Shown in pieces: positions 37,982 to 48,044 of a stretch of DNA of 64,000 bases. Numbering within the stretch: position 1 is the first letter of the stretch; the number at the start of each line of letters is the position of its first letter. The translations under genes were made by a program, and so were the position numbers. The DNA lies in NCBI RefSeq assembly GCF_013375535.1, contig NZ_JABXJG010000001.1:930001-994000 (forward strand). Reading direction: 5' to 3'. The notes under the pieces were generated by a model. The model was not told where the DNA came from, ran no database searches, and saw only the letters and a list, made by a program, of their open reading frames with translations. Source of the DNA: Sphingobium sp. 15-1 (GTDB taxonomy: Bacteria > Pseudomonadota > Alphaproteobacteria > Sphingomonadales > Sphingomonadaceae).

Positions 37982-40147
37982 ATGATCGCGACGCCCCCTA
38001 GCATGGCTTTCGAGCCACGACAAACCTCCGTTATCACTTCTCTTGGGGGGAGGGCGGAACGGCTTTGGCACGGCCTGGAGCTTTGGCTGGAGGAAGAGCG
38101 GGAGCGGTTGCCGCTTTGGGCGCCGGTTGCCTTGGCCGTGGGAATCGCGGCCTGGTTCGTCTTGGCTAATCGGTTGGAATGGCTGGCCTTTTGCTGCATC
38201 ATGCTGGCGGCTGCCTGTTGCGCCCTTGTTCTACCGGTCGGCGGACGGGTGCGGCAGGCGATCCTTGCGGCCAGTCTTTTGGCCTGTGCGGGATGCCTGC
38301 TGGTCTGGGCGAAGGCGATGATCTGGGGCGCGCCGCCTTTGCCCAGCGCGGCTTTTGTCGAGCTGACGGGAGAGGTCCGGTCGGTCAACAGGCTCCCCGC
38401 GCAGAAGATGAGTCGCGTGCTGGTTCGTCCGGTCGACATGCCCGCGCTGCCGCCCCTGTTAAGGGTCAATCTTGACGATGGGCTGATGCCGGAGGGCATT
38501 GGGGAGGGGGCGATCATACGGTTCCGGGCGAGGCTGATGCCGCCTGCGCCGCCAAGCCTGCCGGGCGGCTATGACTTTGCGCGCCGCGCCTATTTCGACG
38601 GCATCGGCGCGACCGGGCGCGTGCTGCGGCCGATTGTCGTCCTGCGGCCCGCGACGGCGGGGCCGCCGCTGAGGGCACGGCTGTTCGCGCACATATTGGA
38701 GCGGGTGCCTGGGAAGGGTGCGGGCATTGCCGCCGCTCTGGCGACGGGGGATCAGGGCGCGATCACCAACGCCGATGCGACGGCGATGCGGCGGAGCGGG
38801 CTCGCCCATCTGCTGTCGATCAGCGGGCTGCATGTCACGGCCCTGATCGCGGCGGTGATTTTCCTGCTGATGCGGGCGATGGCGCTCAGCCGGCGGGCGG
38901 CGCTCGATTGGCCGCTGATGCTGGTCGCGGCGGGCGGCGGAGCTTTGGCGGGCATCGGCTATACGCTTCTGACCGGCGCGGAGGTTCCGACCGTGCGGTC
39001 CTGCGTCGCCGCCTTGCTGGTTCTGGGCGGATTGGCGATGGGGCGGGATGCGATCACGCTCAGGCTGGTGGCGGCGGGAGCGCTGGTGGTGCTGCTCCTT
39101 TGGCCTGAAGCGCTGGTCGGGCCGAGTTTCCAGATGAGTTTCGCCGCCGTGGTCGCCCTGGTGTCGCTGGGCGAGCATCCGCGATTCCGCGCTTTCCTGG
39201 CGGCGCGGGACGAGGAAATCTGGCGCCGGATCGCCCGCAATCTGATTGGCATGCTGGCGACGGGACTGGTGGTCGAACTGGTGCTGGCCCCGATCGCGCT
39301 TTTCCATTTCCACAAGGCGGGCATGCTGGGTTCGGTCGCCAATCTGGTGGCCATACCGCTCACCACCCTGGTCGTCATGCCGTTGGAGGCGATGGCCTTG
39401 CTTTTCGACCTGTGCGGATGGGGCGCGCCTTTCTGGTGGCTCACGGCGCGGGCATTGGATTTGTTGCTGCTAGTTGCGCATGGGGTTGCGTCCAGCCCTT
39501 GGGCGGTGGTGCTGGCGCCCGCGCAATCGGGGGCGGTGTTCGGCCTGATCCTGTCGGGCATGCTGTGGTGTCTGCTGTGGCGAAGCCGGTGGCGCTGGCT
39601 CGGTTTGACGCCCGTGACGGCTGGCGTGGCGATGATCATTGCCAGTTCTCCACCCTCCATCCTGATAACCGGCGATGGCCGCCATATCGCTGTCAGGACC
39701 GCGAACGGCGGAATGGCGATGCTGCGGGGACGTGCGGGCAACTATGTGCGCGAAGTCATGGCGGAGAGCGCCGGTTATGACGGCACGCTGGAGGCGATGG
39801 CGGCGCTGCCGCAAGCGCGTTGCTCCCCCGATCTCTGCGCCGTTCGCCTGACCGGCGGCGGGCGGAACTGGCACCTGCTGCTGACGCGGAGCAGCATGAA
39901 GATCGACAATGCGATATTGGCGCGGGACTGCGCACGTGCCGACATCGTCGTCAGCGACCGCCGCCTGCCGGGCGTCTGTCGCCCGCGCTGGCTGAAGGTG
40001 GATCGACGCTTGCTGACGGCGACCGGCGGTCTAGCCATCGATCTCGACCATGGCGCCTTGCGCAGCGTGAAATCAGCGAATGACGAGCATCCCTGGGTCG
40101 CGCGGCCTTCAACCCGGCCGCGCGGCCTTGCGGGACGTCAATTATAG
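37982..40147 (+). CDS. ComEC/Rec2-family DNA uptake channel
   Basis: A 721-residue polytopic membrane protein. An N-terminal soluble OB-like domain (about 110-205) follows the first helices; the competence domain shows [15 protein letters not shown] and [15 protein letters not shown], the characteristic ComEC signatures, followed by many helices. The C-terminal periplasmic beta-lactamase-like domain is short and lacks clear metal motifs. ComEC carries single-stranded DNA across the inner membrane in transformable bacteria; other competence genes are not in the window. It is divergent from gltX and overlaps lexA tail-to-tail by 10 bp. Confidence 0.88.
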   Translation: MIATPPSMAFEPRQTSVITSLGGRAERLWHGLELWLEEERERLPLWAPVALAVGIAAWFVLANRLEWLAFCCIMLAAACCALVLPVGGRVRQAILAASLLACAGCLLVWAKAMIWGAPPLPSAAFVELTGEVRSVNRLPAQKMSRVLVRPVDMPALPPLLRVNLDDGLMPEGIGEGAIIRFRARLMPPAPPSLPGGYDFARRAYFDGIGATGRVLRPIVVLRPATAGPPLRARLFAHILERVPGKGAGIAAALATGDQGAITNADATAMRRSGLAHLLSISGLHVTALIAAVIFLLMRAMALSRRAALDWPLMLVAAGGGALAGIGYTLLTGAEVPTVRSCVAALLVLGGLAMGRDAITLRLVAAGALVVLLLWPEALVGPSFQMSFAAVVALVSLGEHPRFRAFLAARDEEIWRRIARNLIGMLATGLVVELVLAPIALFHFHKAGMLGSVANLVAIPLTTLVVMPLEAMALLFDLCGWGAPFWWLTARALDLLLLVAHGVASSPWAVVLAPAQSGAVFGLILSGMLWCLLWRSRWRWLGLTPVTAGVAMIIASSPPSILITGDGRHIAVRTANGGMAMLRGRAGNYVREVMAESAGYDGTLEAMAALPQARCSPDLCAVRLTGGGRNWHLLLTRSSMKIDNAILARDCARADIVVSDRRLPGVCRPRWLKVDRRLLTATGGLAIDLDHGALRSVKSANDEHPWVARPSTRPRGLAGRQL

Positions 40148-40824
40148 CGCCGCAGCAACCCAGCCAGCTTGCCCTGGATGCGCACCTGCTGCGGATCGTA
40201 GAATTGCGGTTCATAGGCGCCATTGGCTGGATCGAGCCGGACCTTCTGCCCTTCCCGCCGGAAATATTTGAGGGTCGCCTCATTCTCGTCGATCAGCGCG
40301 ACCACGATCTGCCCCTCCCGCGCCACGTCGGTGCGTTGGATGAGCGCGAAGTCGCCATCAAGGATACCCGCCTCCACCATGGAGTCCCCCGCCACTTCCA
40401 GCGCATAATGATCCCCGGTCCCGAGCAGCGCCGCTGGCACGGAGAGCATATTCTGTCCCTCCAGCGCCTCGATCGGCACGCCGGCCGCGATGCGGCCGTG
40501 CAGCGGAATCTCCAATATGTCATTGGCCGCGACCGGCGGCCTGCTCAACGCCGTGCCCGCCGCCAGAGGCGTTTTGATTGGTGCGACGACCTTGGGCGCT
40601 CGATGCATGGCCTCAGGCAGCTTCAGCACTTCCAGCGCGCGGGCGCGATTGGGCAGGCGGCGGATGAAGCCGCGCTCCTCCAACGCATTGATCAGGCGGT
40701 GAATGCCGGATTTGGACCGCAGGTCCAGCGCTTCCTTCATCTCCTCGAAAGAGGGGGACACGCCTCCCTCCTCCAGCCGGGTCTGAATGAAGCTCAGCAA
40801 TTCCTGTTGCTTGGGTGTCAACAT
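40138..40824 (-). CDS. lexA: SOS repressor LexA
   Basis: A 228-residue repressor: an N-terminal winged helix ([40 protein letters not shown]), an Ala-Gly cleavage bond at 114-115 (RIAAGVPI), the catalytic Ser 148 ([11 protein letters not shown]) and Lys 186 (NEATLKYF). RecA filaments stimulate self-cleavage and derepress DNA repair genes. The gene has an upstream GTTC-N7-GTTC box, so it is autoregulated. It lies just before a transposon insertion. Confidence 0.96.
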   Translation of the reverse strand: MLTPKQQELLSFIQTRLEEGGVSPSFEEMKEALDLRSKSGIHRLINALEERGFIRRLPNRARALEVLKLPEAMHRAPKVVAPIKTPLAAGTALSRPPVAANDILEIPLHGRIAAGVPIEALEGQNMLSVPAALLGTGDHYALEVAGDSMVEAGILDGDFALIQRTDVAREGQIVVALIDENEATLKYFRREGQKVRLDPANGAYEPQFYDPQQVRIQGKLAGLLRRYN

Positions 40825-40842
40825 CTCGCCTTGCCCTCCTTG

Positions 40843-40857
40843 GAACGGATGGGGAAC
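40843..40857 (-). promoter_or_regulatory. LexA box (alphaproteobacterial type)
   Basis: On the minus strand GTTC, seven bases, GTTC, exactly the direct-repeat operator of alphaproteobacterial LexA, ending 19 bp upstream of the lexA start. Confidence 0.88.
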
Positions 40858-40880
40858 GCATAGGAAACGGAAAGGGGCAA

Positions 40881-40915
40881 GTCAAGCGCTTGGTGATTAT
40901 CCCCTTGAAACAAGT
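40881..40915 (+). repeat. Left terminal inverted repeat of the IS1595-family element
   Basis: Contains GCGCTTGGTGATTATCCCC and ends ACAAGT; the complement is found at 45225-45259 with 7 mismatches in 35. It starts 57 bp before the lexA start codon, outside the LexA box. Confidence 0.75.
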
Positions 40916-40930
40916 ATCCGGATATGGCAT

Positions 40931-41547
40931 ATGATGGGCATGAGCAACAAAGCCCCCACGCTGCGCCAGTTCCAAGATCGCTTCCCGACCGAAGATAGTT
41001 GCCTCGATCACCTGATGCGCGTTCGCTACGGGGATCGCCATAATTGCGAGAAGTGCGGCAAGTCGGCCCATTTCTACCGCGTGAAGGGCCGCCGCTCCTA
41101 CGCTTGCGAATATTGCGGCGCTCAGATTTACCCGACCGCTGGCACCCCCTTTGACCGCACTCGCACGAGCCTGCGCGATTGGTTCTTCGTCATGTTCCAG
41201 TTCTGCGCCTCGCGAAACGGCGTTGCCGCCAAGGAAGTCGAGCGTCAGCTAGGCGTGACCTACAAGACCGCTTGGCGCATGTGCCACATGATCCGCGAAT
41301 ATATGGGGCAGGTTGACGGCGACGATCCGGTGGGTGGCTTTGGCAAGATTGTGGAAGTCGATGAAACCTACATCGGCGGTAAGCAGGAAGGCAAAGGCGC
41401 GGGGAACTATCGTGACAACAAAGCCATCGTGATCGGTATGCGCGAGCGCAACGGCGACGTTATCACCCGCGTTGTTCCGAACAGGAAAAAGGCCACGCTG
41501 GAACCGCATGTTTCCGCCAACGTGAAGCCGCACACCGAAATCCACAC
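40931..41547 (+). pseudogene. IS1595-family transposase, N-terminal part
   Basis: N-terminal two thirds of a transposase. It has the zinc ribbon (CEKCGKS and CEYCGAQ, about residues 42-70) and the start of the ISXO2-like DDE domain (VEVDETYIGGKQEGKG with the first catalytic Asp). It is cut after EIH by the IS21 insertion. Joining it to 44119-44395 after removing the insertion and one copy of the target duplication restores a single frame of 297 residues (EIHTDELVSY). ATG 40931, 40934 or 40940 may be the start. Confidence 0.88.
41540..41547 (+). repeat. Target-site duplication of the IS21 element, left copy
   Basis: ATCCACAC, identical to 44111-44118, directly abutting the TG end of the insertion. 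Confidence 0.88.
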
Positions 41548-41763
41548 TGTCAACCGGCGCGCAAAGTTGACCCCCTATCGGCGCCCAACATTGACCCCCT
41601 TTTTGTGAGTGCCGGCGGTTATCCCGGTAGTCCATAGGAGGGACCCGCGGACGCCGCCGCGCGCCGTCAGGAGCGCTGGCGGCGGCGTCCGCGGGAGGTG
41701 CCTGTGGACCCACCGGGGTAACCGCCGGGGATGGGGGTCCGGGGGAAGGGGTTTTTCCTCGTC

Positions 41764-42492
41764 TCAGCTTCGGTTTTTGAACCGCCAGCTATCGTTGCCG
41801 GTCTCGATAATGTCGCAGTGGTGGGTGACGCGGTCCAGCAGCGCCGTTGTCATTTTGGCATCCTGGAAGACGCTCGGCCATTCGCCGAAGGCGAGATTGG
41901 TGGTGATGATCACCGAGGTCTTTTCATAGAGTTTGCTGATCAGATGGAACAGCATCTGCCCTCCTGAACGGGCGAACGGCAGATACCCGAGTTCGTCCAG
42001 CACCACGACGTCCAGGCGGGCCATCTGGGCGGCCAGGTTGCCAGCCTTGGCCTGCCGGGTTTCCTCCTCCAGACGATTGACCAGGTCGACAGTATTGAAG
42101 AACCGTCCTCTCGACCCGGCACGAACCACGGCAGCGGCGATGGCAAGCGCGAGATGTGTCTTGCCGGTGCCGGTGCCACCAACCAGTACGATATTGCGCC
42201 TTTCCGGCAGGAATGAACCGGCATGGAGTGAACGCACCAGGCTTTCGTTGATCGGTGTATCGGCGAACACAAAGCCGTCGAGATCCTTGATGGCCGGCAG
42301 CCTGGCCGCAGTCATGCGGTATCGGATCGAAGCGGCTTCTCGATGCGCGCCTTCAGCGCGGAGCAGGTCGCCGAGCATCTCCATGGCGGTCCGGTCACGA
42401 CGGACGCCGTTGGTAACGGCATCGTCGAACGCGGCGATCATGCCCTTTAGGCCCAGCCCCTTCAGGGCTGCCAACATCTCATGCCGCTGCAT
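41764..42492 (-). CDS. istB: IS21-family helper ATPase IstB
   Basis: A 242-residue AAA+ protein related to DnaC/DnaA. Walker A is [12 protein letters not shown] (about 100-111) and Walker [13 protein letters not shown]; the C-terminal [15 protein letters not shown] and [12 protein letters not shown] are typical. IstB regulates IstA on target DNA. ATG 42492 overlaps the istA end by 14 bp, suggesting translational coupling. The 155 bp after it to the left end carry only terminal repeats and a G/C-rich stretch. Confidence 0.93.
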   Translation of the reverse strand: MQRHEMLAALKGLGLKGMIAAFDDAVTNGVRRDRTAMEMLGDLLRAEGAHREAASIRYRMTAARLPAIKDLDGFVFADTPINESLVRSLHAGSFLPERRNIVLVGGTGTGKTHLALAIAAAVVRAGSRGRFFNTVDLVNRLEEETRQAKAGNLAAQMARLDVVVLDELGYLPFARSGGQMLFHLISKLYEKTSVIITTNLAFGEWPSVFQDAKMTTALLDRVTHHCDIIETGNDSWRFKNRS

Positions 42493-43999
42493 CGAGGCCT
42501 CGCACCATGTCATAACGCGCGCAGTCGGCGATGGGCGGATGCTTGAGCTTCAGATCGACCAGGACGCTGATGGCCTGGGTGGGCTGGGGTTCGCGTCGGC
42601 GCGACAGGATGTTGAGGATCACTTCGTCATTGGCCGTACCCGCCATCATAGCTTCGCGGACGGCAGCTTCGACCGCCTCCAGCCCATCTTCGGGCACTGC
42701 TGCCAGCACCCGGACGAAGCGCCGATCTGCGTCATCGCTTTTGCCCAGCTTGCGGCGCAGTTGGGCCAGGGCCGGCGGAAGATCCCAGTCCTGGAAGGGA
42801 GCGCCGTTGCGCAATGCTCCCGGCTTGCGGATCAGGACCGGCAGATAATGCCAAGGGTTGAACGCCGTCTGGTTGCGGCCGAACACGCGAGCATGCTCGG
42901 CAACCGCTTGGCCTGCACAACGGATGACGATCCTGTCGGCATAGGCGCGCAGTTGCACCGCCTCCCGGGCCGCACTCGCCATGACCGAGTATCGGTTGCG
43001 ATCGAAGCTCACCAGGCAGGTTGCGCTCGCCACATGTTCGCTCTCGAAGAAGCCGTCAAAGGGCGTGGCCAATGACTGCAGCGAGGATCGTTCCATCTCC
43101 AGCGCCTGCGCAATGGTCATGTCTTCCAGATCTGGATGGGCATAACGCTCGGCCCACCGTCGGCACTCGGCCTCCAGCCAGGCGTTCAGCTCTTCGAGGC
43201 TGGCAAAGCGCAACCGGGGCTTGAACAGCCGCTCCCGGCTGGTCTGGACCTGGTTCTCGACCTGTCCCTTCTCCCAGCCTGCCGCCGGGCTGCAAGCCAC
43301 AGGCTCGACGCCATAATGATCCGTCATGATCAGGAAGCGCCGGTTGAACACCCGCTCCTTGCCGGTGAACACGCTCGTCACCGCGGTCTTCATGTTGTCG
43401 TAAATGCCGCGCGTCGGCACCCCGCCAAAAAAGGCAAAGCCCCGGGCATGCGCGTCAAAGAGCATCTCCTGGGTCTCGCGCGGATAGGCCCGCACATACG
43501 GCGCCCGCGACCAGCACAACCGCATATGAGCTACCTTCACCCGCATCGGCTTGCCGGCGATCTCCACGTCCTCGTGGCTCCAGTCGAACTGATAGGCCTC
43601 ACCCGGCCGGAACATGAGCGGGATGAACACCTTGCTCATATCGCCGCCGTCGGTCCGGCGTTCGCGCTTCCAGCGTGCCGCATAGCGCCGAACCGCATCG
43701 TAGGAGCCGGTGAAACCCTCACGCTCCAGAAGATCGTGTATCCGTGTCAGCCGTAGCCGATCACGCCGGGGCCGTTCCTCGTTCTGCACCAACAACTCGT
43801 CCAGCCGTTCGCGAAATGGCCCGGTCTGCGGTCGAGGCTGCTCCTTGCGTTCGTAGCTGAAATCCGCCTCCGGCGCACGGATCGCCTTGCGCACCGTGTT
43901 GCGCGACAACCGTAAATCACGCGCGATCTCTTTGATCGGCTTACCTTCCCTGTGCTCCCTGCGAATCTTGGCAATAGTCTCCACAATCAACATCCCCAT
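42479..43999 (-). CDS. istA: IS21-family transposase IstA
   Basis: A 506-residue DDE transposase. The helix-turn-helix ([20 protein letters not shown]) is near the N-terminus; the catalytic residues are in [22 protein letters not shown] and [18 protein letters not shown] 43999 ([11 protein letters not shown]) is chosen; an in-frame extension to 44035 is possible. It is intact and is transcribed towards istB. Confidence 0.93.
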   Translation of the reverse strand: MGMLIVETIAKIRREHREGKPIKEIARDLRLSRNTVRKAIRAPEADFSYERKEQPRPQTGPFRERLDELLVQNEERPRRDRLRLTRIHDLLEREGFTGSYDAVRRYAARWKRERRTDGGDMSKVFIPLMFRPGEAYQFDWSHEDVEIAGKPMRVKVAHMRLCWSRAPYVRAYPRETQEMLFDAHARGFAFFGGVPTRGIYDNMKTAVTSVFTGKERVFNRRFLIMTDHYGVEPVACSPAAGWEKGQVENQVQTSRERLFKPRLRFASLEELNAWLEAECRRWAERYAHPDLEDMTIAQALEMERSSLQSLATPFDGFFESEHVASATCLVSFDRNRYSVMASAAREAVQLRAYADRIVIRCAGQAVAEHARVFGRNQTAFNPWHYLPVLIRKPGALRNGAPFQDWDLPPALAQLRRKLGKSDDADRRFVRVLAAVPEDGLEAVEAAVREAMMAGTANDEVILNILSRRREPQPTQAISVLVDLKLKHPPIADCARYDMVRGLDAAA

Positions 44000-44110
44000 C
44001 CTCGCCGCCTGGAAGTCCAAGCCGCGACGCCTCACACTCTGGAATGATGGGGGTCAATTTTAGACGCCGATCACCCCGCTAAGGGGGTCAATTTTGCACG
44101 CCGCTCCACA

Positions 44111-44118
44111 ATCCACAC
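44111..44118 (+). repeat. Target-site duplication of the IS21 element, right copy
   Basis: ATCCACAC, identical to 41540-41547, directly after the right end of the insertion. Confidence 0.88.
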
Positions 44119-44395
44119 CGATGAACTGGTCAGCTATCGCGATCTGGGCGAGTTCAAGGGCTATTGGCACAAGACCGTCAACCACAGCGCCGAGCAATAT
44201 GTCGGGCCGACCGGAACAACCGTGAACGGCATTGAAGGCTTCTGGGTGCAGCTAAAGCGCGGGATCAACGGCACTCACATTCATGTCAGCGCGAAGCATC
44301 TTCCGAAGTATCTCGCGGAGTTCGAATTTCGTCACAATATGCGCGACGTGCCGCATCTGATGCTTGATCGCCTGATGATTTCTTTTTCGCGCTGA
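44119..44395 (+). pseudogene. IS1595-family transposase, C-terminal part
   Basis: Continues the interrupted transposase: TDELVSYRDLGEFKGYWHK, then NGIEGFWVQLKRGINGTH, the part carrying the last catalytic residue, and LAEFEFRHNMRD, ending at the TGA 44393-44395. It matches the 3' end of ISXO2/IS1595 transposases. It has no start of its own. The last 110 bp are antisense to the small cargo gene. Confidence 0.88.
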
Positions 44396-44462
44396 CAGGC
44401 GCATGGCCATGAGCCATAGCGTCTAGCAGGCGGTCGAAGCGCTTGTTCGTATCATCCGTCAT
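44286..44462 (-). CDS. Small cargo protein of the IS1595 element
   Basis: A 58-residue hydrophilic protein (MTDDTNKRFDRLLDAMAHG, then a Ser/Lys/Asp-rich tail ending TSEDASR). Its ATG lies inside the end of the larger cargo gene (11-bp overlap), so it is probably translated after it; the tail is antisense to the transposase. I recall similar KRFDRLL...M...G proteins beside IS1595 transposases in other alphaproteobacteria, which supports reality despite the antisense overlap. No function known. Confidence 0.5.
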   Translation of the reverse strand: MTDDTNKRFDRLLDAMAHGHAPVSAKKKSSGDQASDAARRAYCDEIRTPRDTSEDASR

Positions 44463-45216
44463 ATCGGTAAATTCCAAGCTTGTTTTGTGCTGACGTATCA
44501 AAAACGTCATCGCCCTCCTCTTGGACATAGAGGCATGGCGAAAGCTTTTGGCCAACGTGGCTGACCATTTCTATATAGATTTTTCTTCGCTGTGTCAGCC
44601 ATCGCCCGTGACACTCAAGGATGGCTACGTTTCTCGACCCGCCAATAAAATTCTCTGTTTTGAGCGGCCCCCAGCCGCGCTTCCTTTTGTGATCCCATCC
44701 CGCTGTTGGGATGCCCATATCAACAATTGGAATATCAAGTGTCTGCCCTGCTTGGGCATTATAGCTGTTCGCGATTTTCAGCACATATTCAAAAGGTTGC
44801 TGCCCTCGACCTGTGCATGAGTATACGCGCAGAACTAAATCAACGCGCCGGACTTTGCGGATAAATCTTATCCTGAGCCGAACGCCAATATCGGTAGCAG
44901 GCATGACACCGCCCCACTCAGTGCCTGACCAATGCCCCGCATGGAGATGGGCAACCTCAAACTTGTCGCTAACTTTATGCCAGAACTGCCAAATGCGAGA
45001 GTCATTCCCGCGAAGTAGGTCATACCATAGCGTTGCAAGGGCGACTCCTATAGAAAAAGGATATGCCCAGTCAGGCACCGCCGTGACCCATCGGTATTGC
45101 GGGTTGGCTTCCAGCCATTTCCCGCAGAGGAAAAGCAACGGGCTTTGCAAAATCAGTAGGTAATTTGCATCCGCCAGATGGATTCGACTCGGCATTCGCA
45201 TGCGCTCGCATATCAC
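44452..45216 (-). CDS. Cargo membrane protein of the IS1595 element
   Basis: A 254-residue protein starting at GTG 45216, or ATG 45201. Two hydrophobic segments lie near the N-terminus (YLLILQSPLLFLCG, about 18-31, and WAYPFSIGVALATLWY, about 49-64). The remaining 180 residues look soluble and beta-rich (VRLRIRFIRKVRRVDLVLRVY). It belongs to no family that I recognise. It lies just inside the right terminal repeat, is poorer in G+C than the chromosome and is coupled to a 58-residue downstream gene, so both are probably cargo carried by the element. Confidence 0.6.
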   Translation of the reverse strand: MICERMRMPSRIHLADANYLLILQSPLLFLCGKWLEANPQYRWVTAVPDWAYPFSIGVALATLWYDLLRGNDSRIWQFWHKVSDKFEVAHLHAGHWSGTEWGGVMPATDIGVRLRIRFIRKVRRVDLVLRVYSCTGRGQQPFEYVLKIANSYNAQAGQTLDIPIVDMGIPTAGWDHKRKRGWGPLKTENFIGGSRNVAILECHGRWLTQRRKIYIEMVSHVGQKLSPCLYVQEEGDDVFDTSAQNKLGIYRYDG

Positions 45217-45224
45217 GCACTCCT

Positions 45225-45259
45225 ACTTGTCGGAAAGGGATAATAACCAAGCGCCTAAC
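45225..45259 (-). repeat. Right terminal inverted repeat of the IS1595-family element
   Basis: Read on the minus strand it contains GCGCTTGGTTATTATCCCT and ends ACAAGT, pairing with 40881-40915. It begins 8 bp upstream of the larger cargo gene and may contain part of its promoter. Confidence 0.75.
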
Positions 45260-45343
45260 GGTTTGCCGCATTTGCGGGAACGGGGCGGCGAACGGGCCGT
45301 TTACATGGCTGCCTTCCCCGGAGAAGGTGAATAGGAGAGTAAG

Positions 45344-45502
45344 ATGGCCAACCAGAACAACCAAGGCGGCGATCAACGCCGCGATCAGCAGGGCGGCGAC
45401 CGTTCCAGCCAGGGCGGACGTCAGCAGCAGCAGGAAAACCGCCAGGGCCAGATGGGCGATGAACGTCGCCAGGACAAGGCGCCCGGCAAGCAGCAGCGCT
45501 GA
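45344..45502 (+). CDS. Small Gln/Gly/Arg-rich hydrophilic protein
   Basis: A 52-residue protein (MANQNNQGGDQRRDQQGG, ending DKAPGKQQR) preceded by AGGAG. It is almost wholly polar, with repeated QGG and DRR units, and resembles the short stress-associated Gly/Gln-rich proteins of sphingomonads, probably disordered. It is just outside the right end of the transposon and convergent with moeA. Function unknown. Confidence 0.6.
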   Translation: MANQNNQGGDQRRDQQGGDRSSQGGRQQQQENRQGQMGDERRQDKAPGKQQR

Positions 45503-45592
45503 AAAGGGTTGGTTGTCATTCAGCCCATGGTTTGAATGCCACCGCTGTTCATCAGGACTGCACTGGAAGGGGTCGCTCCGCGGCCCCTTTCC

Positions 45593-46774
45593 TTATGCGA
45601 GGGGGAGTACCGTGACGGCGTCGCCGGCCGCTGCGGCGGGGGAACCGGCGGGACGCAGGATGAGGCAGTCGGCCATCGCCATGGCGGCCGTGGCGGCGCT
45701 GTCCTGCGAGGTCACGGAAACGATACCGGCTTCGGTGCGGAAGGCGCGCAGATAATCGTCGCGCTCCCCAATGGCGGGGAGGGCGGCGCCAAGCGTTGCC
45801 GGTACCATCCGGGGCAGTGGCGATGCGGCACCCATCAGATGGCGGACCAGCGGCAGCAGGAACAATGTCGCGGTGACGAAGGCCGACACGGGATTGCCGG
45901 GCAGGCCAAGGAAGATGGCGGAACCCAATGTGCCCGCCATGAGCGGCTTGCCCGGTCGCATGCGGATCTTCCAGAAGTCGAGCGAGCCGCCGGCGCGGGT
46001 GAAGGCCGGGCGGACGATGTCATGATCCCCCACCGACGCGCCGCCGGTCGAGACGATGATGTCGGCGTCCCCGGCGCGGGCGAAGGCCTGAGTCATGCTG
46101 TCGAGATCGTCGGCCACGATCCCCAGGTCGATGACGTCGCAGGGCAGACCGCAGAGCAGCGCGGCCAGCATGGGCGCGTTGGAGGAAGGAAGCTGGCCCT
46201 CCAGCGCGGGCGCGCCGGGCGGGACCAGTTCATTGCCGGTGGAAAGCAGGGCGATGCGCGCACGCCGGGCGACGGGCAAGCTTCCATGGCCGCCCAGCAC
46301 GGCAAGGGCGATCTGTGCAGGGCCGAGAGCCGTGCCCGCCTTCAGCAGAAGGCCGCCTTTGCCGAAATCGGAGGCAGCGGGGCGAACATTGCGGCCATGC
46401 GCCAGAGCGTCGCCCAACCCTCGCAGGATCGTTTCTTCCCGGACCGCATCTTCCTGGATCAGAACGCTGTCCGCGCCTTGCGGCAGGGGCGCGCCGGTAA
46501 AGATGCGGCAGGCTTCGCCGGGACCGAGCGGTGGAGGGAGCGGGCCGCCAGCCGCGCTTTCGGCCGTGACTCTCCATGGCCCCGGCCATTCGTCCGCGCG
46601 GATCGCATAGCCATCCATGGCGGAAAGATCGGCCCAGGGCTGGTCGCGCAGCGCGGCGATATCCTCCGTTAGCCAGCGTCCGGCGCAGGCGGGAATGGCC
46701 ACCTGCTCCGTCGGCAGCAGCGCCGCGAGCGCTATCAGGCGGTTTTGCGCCTCCGCGACCGGGAGCAGGCTCAT
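45593..46774 (-). CDS. moeA: Molybdopterin molybdotransferase MoeA
   Basis: A 393-residue enzyme inserting molybdate into adenylated molybdopterin. Landmarks are [16 protein letters not shown] near residue 50, [50 protein letters not shown] and [13 protein letters not shown]. It overlaps moaC by four bases, forming a molybdenum cofactor pair after the trp genes. A functional cofactor would be needed by nitrate reductase, which fits the nitrate uptake operon elsewhere in the window. Confidence 0.95.
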   Translation of the reverse strand: MSLLPVAEAQNRLIALAALLPTEQVAIPACAGRWLTEDIAALRDQPWADLSAMDGYAIRADEWPGPWRVTAESAAGGPLPPPLGPGEACRIFTGAPLPQGADSVLIQEDAVREETILRGLGDALAHGRNVRPAASDFGKGGLLLKAGTALGPAQIALAVLGGHGSLPVARRARIALLSTGNELVPPGAPALEGQLPSSNAPMLAALLCGLPCDVIDLGIVADDLDSMTQAFARAGDADIIVSTGGASVGDHDIVRPAFTRAGGSLDFWKIRMRPGKPLMAGTLGSAIFLGLPGNPVSAFVTATLFLLPLVRHLMGAASPLPRMVPATLGAALPAIGERDDYLRAFRTEAGIVSVTSQDSAATAAMAMADCLILRPAGSPAAAAGDAVTVLPLA

Positions 46775-47256
46775 GACGCTTGCCCATCCCCGGCGATCCA
46801 GTCGCCGGATTTGCCGCCGGTCTTGGAGAGCAGACGGACGTCGCTGATGACCATGCCCTTATCGAGCGCCTTTGCCATGTCGTAGACGGTCAGCAAGGCG
46901 ACCGACGCGGCCGTGAGCGCCTCCATTTCTACGCCCGTCTGGCCTGCGGTTTTGGCGGTGGCGGTGACGGTGACGCCGCTGTCGTCGAGGTCGAAGGCGA
47001 TGCTGACGGAACTGAGCGGGATCGGGTGGCAGAGCGGGATCAGTTCGGCGGTGCGCTTGGCGGCCATGATGCCCGCGACACGGGCGACCGCCAGTACGTC
47101 GCCCTTCTTCACCAGGCCCTGGGCGATGGCGGCGGCGGCTTCCCCGCTCATGCTGATGCGGCCGGTGGCGACGGCTTGCCGGGCCGTCACCGCCTTGGCG
47201 GAGACATCGACCATATGGGCCGAGCCGTCCTTGTCCAGATGCGTGAGCTTGCTCAT
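46771..47256 (-). CDS. moaC: Cyclic pyranopterin monophosphate synthase
   Basis: A 161-residue enzyme of molybdenum cofactor synthesis. [37 protein letters not shown] and [21 protein letters not shown] match MoaC, with Lys 66 and His 77 in the active-site region and the Asp in [11 protein letters not shown]. It overlaps trpC by four bases and moeA by four. Confidence 0.96.
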   Translation of the reverse strand: MSKLTHLDKDGSAHMVDVSAKAVTARQAVATGRISMSGEAAAAIAQGLVKKGDVLAVARVAGIMAAKRTAELIPLCHPIPLSSVSIAFDLDDSGVTVTATAKTAGQTGVEMEALTAASVALLTVYDMAKALDKGMVISDVRLLSKTGGKSGDWIAGDGQAS

Positions 47257-48044
47257 TGCCCCGTCAGCAGGTTGCGGGTGGCGGCTTCGACATCGGCCTG
47301 CCTCATGAGGGTTTCCCCGACTAGGAAGCAGCGGACCCCATGGTCCGACATGGCGATGAGGTCCGCATGGCTGCCGATCCCGCTTTCCGCGACGAAGGTG
47401 CAGCCTTCGGGGGCCTGGCCGACCAGCTCATAGGTGCGGGCGAAATCGACGGTGAAGTCGCGCAGGTCGCGATTATTGACGCCGATCAGGCGCGAGCGGA
47501 GCTTCATGGCGCGCTCCAGTTCCTGGGCGTCATGCACTTCGATGAGCGCGTCCATGCCCAGGCCAAGGGCGGCGTCCTCTATCTCCGCCATCTGACCGTC
47601 GTCCAGCGCGGCGACGATGATGAGGATGGCGTCTGCGCCCAGCGAGCGGCTTTCCAGCACCTGCCAGGGATCGACCATGAAATCCTTGCGGAGCACCGGC
47701 AGGGCGCAGGCCGAGCGGGCGGCCATCAGATAATCGTCATGGCCCTGGAAATAGGGCTCGTCGGTCAGCACCGACAGGCAGGCCCCGCCGCCCGCCGCAT
47801 AGGCCTGGGCATGGGCGGGCGGGTCGAAATCGGGGCGGATCAGGCCTTTGGACGGGCTGGCCTTCTTGATCTCCGCAATCAGGCCGAAGCCGGAACGGGC
47901 GGCATCGTCCAGCGCCTTGCGGAAGCCGCGCGGGGGCGTCTGTTCGGCGGCGCGAGCGTGCAGAGTGGAGACGGTGATCGCGGCCTTGCGCCGGGCGACC
48001 TCCTCCCGCTTCACGTCGCAGATTTCGATCAGCTTGTTCGTCAT
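47253..48044 (-). CDS. trpC: Indole-3-glycerol phosphate synthase
   Basis: A 263-residue TIM barrel. [13 protein letters not shown] near the start, [57 protein letters not shown] and [11 protein letters not shown] give the expected Lys and Glu catalytic residues. ATG 48044 overlaps the trpD stop (ATGA), so it is translated after trpD. Confidence 0.96.
   Translation of the reverse strand: MTNKLIEICDVKREEVARRKAAITVSTLHARAAEQTPPRGFRKALDDAARSGFGLIAEIKKASPSKGLIRPDFDPPAHAQAYAAGGGACLSVLTDEPYFQGHDDYLMAARSACALPVLRKDFMVDPWQVLESRSLGADAILIIVAALDDGQMAEIEDAALGLGMDALIEVHDAQELERAMKLRSRLIGVNNRDLRDFTVDFARTYELVGQAPEGCTFVAESGIGSHADLIAMSDHGVRCFLVGETLMRQADVEAATRNLLTGQ

Larger units (their letters stand above)
41548..44110 (-). 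mobile_element. IS21-family insertion sequence, 2563 bp
   Basis: The ends are TGT...ACA with related terminal repeats: the left end has CGGCGCGCAAAGTTGACCCC and a second copy (CAACATTGACCCCC, near 41585); the right end, read inwards, has CGGCGTGCAAAATTGACCCC and a second copy (CTAAAATTGACCCCC, near 44050). Multiple terminal repeats, istA and istB in overlap, and an 8-bp target duplication are all features of IS21. Both genes are intact, so the element may still be mobile. It sits inside the IS1595-type transposase gene. Confidence 0.92.
40881..45259. mobile_element. IS1595-family transposon with cargo, interrupted by an IS21 element
   Basis: Bounded by 35-bp inverted repeats (40881-40915 and 45225-45259) matching at 28 of 35 positions, core GCGCTTGGT.ATTATCCC. 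Inside are the halves of an IS1595-type transposase, an intact IS21-family insertion (41548-44110), and two overlapping minus-strand cargo genes (44286-44462 and 44452-45216). Without the IS21 insertion the element would be about 1.8 kb. The 8-bp target duplication expected for the family was not found at either edge, so one edge may have been altered. The cargo part is poorer in G+C than the surroundings. Confidence 0.75.
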
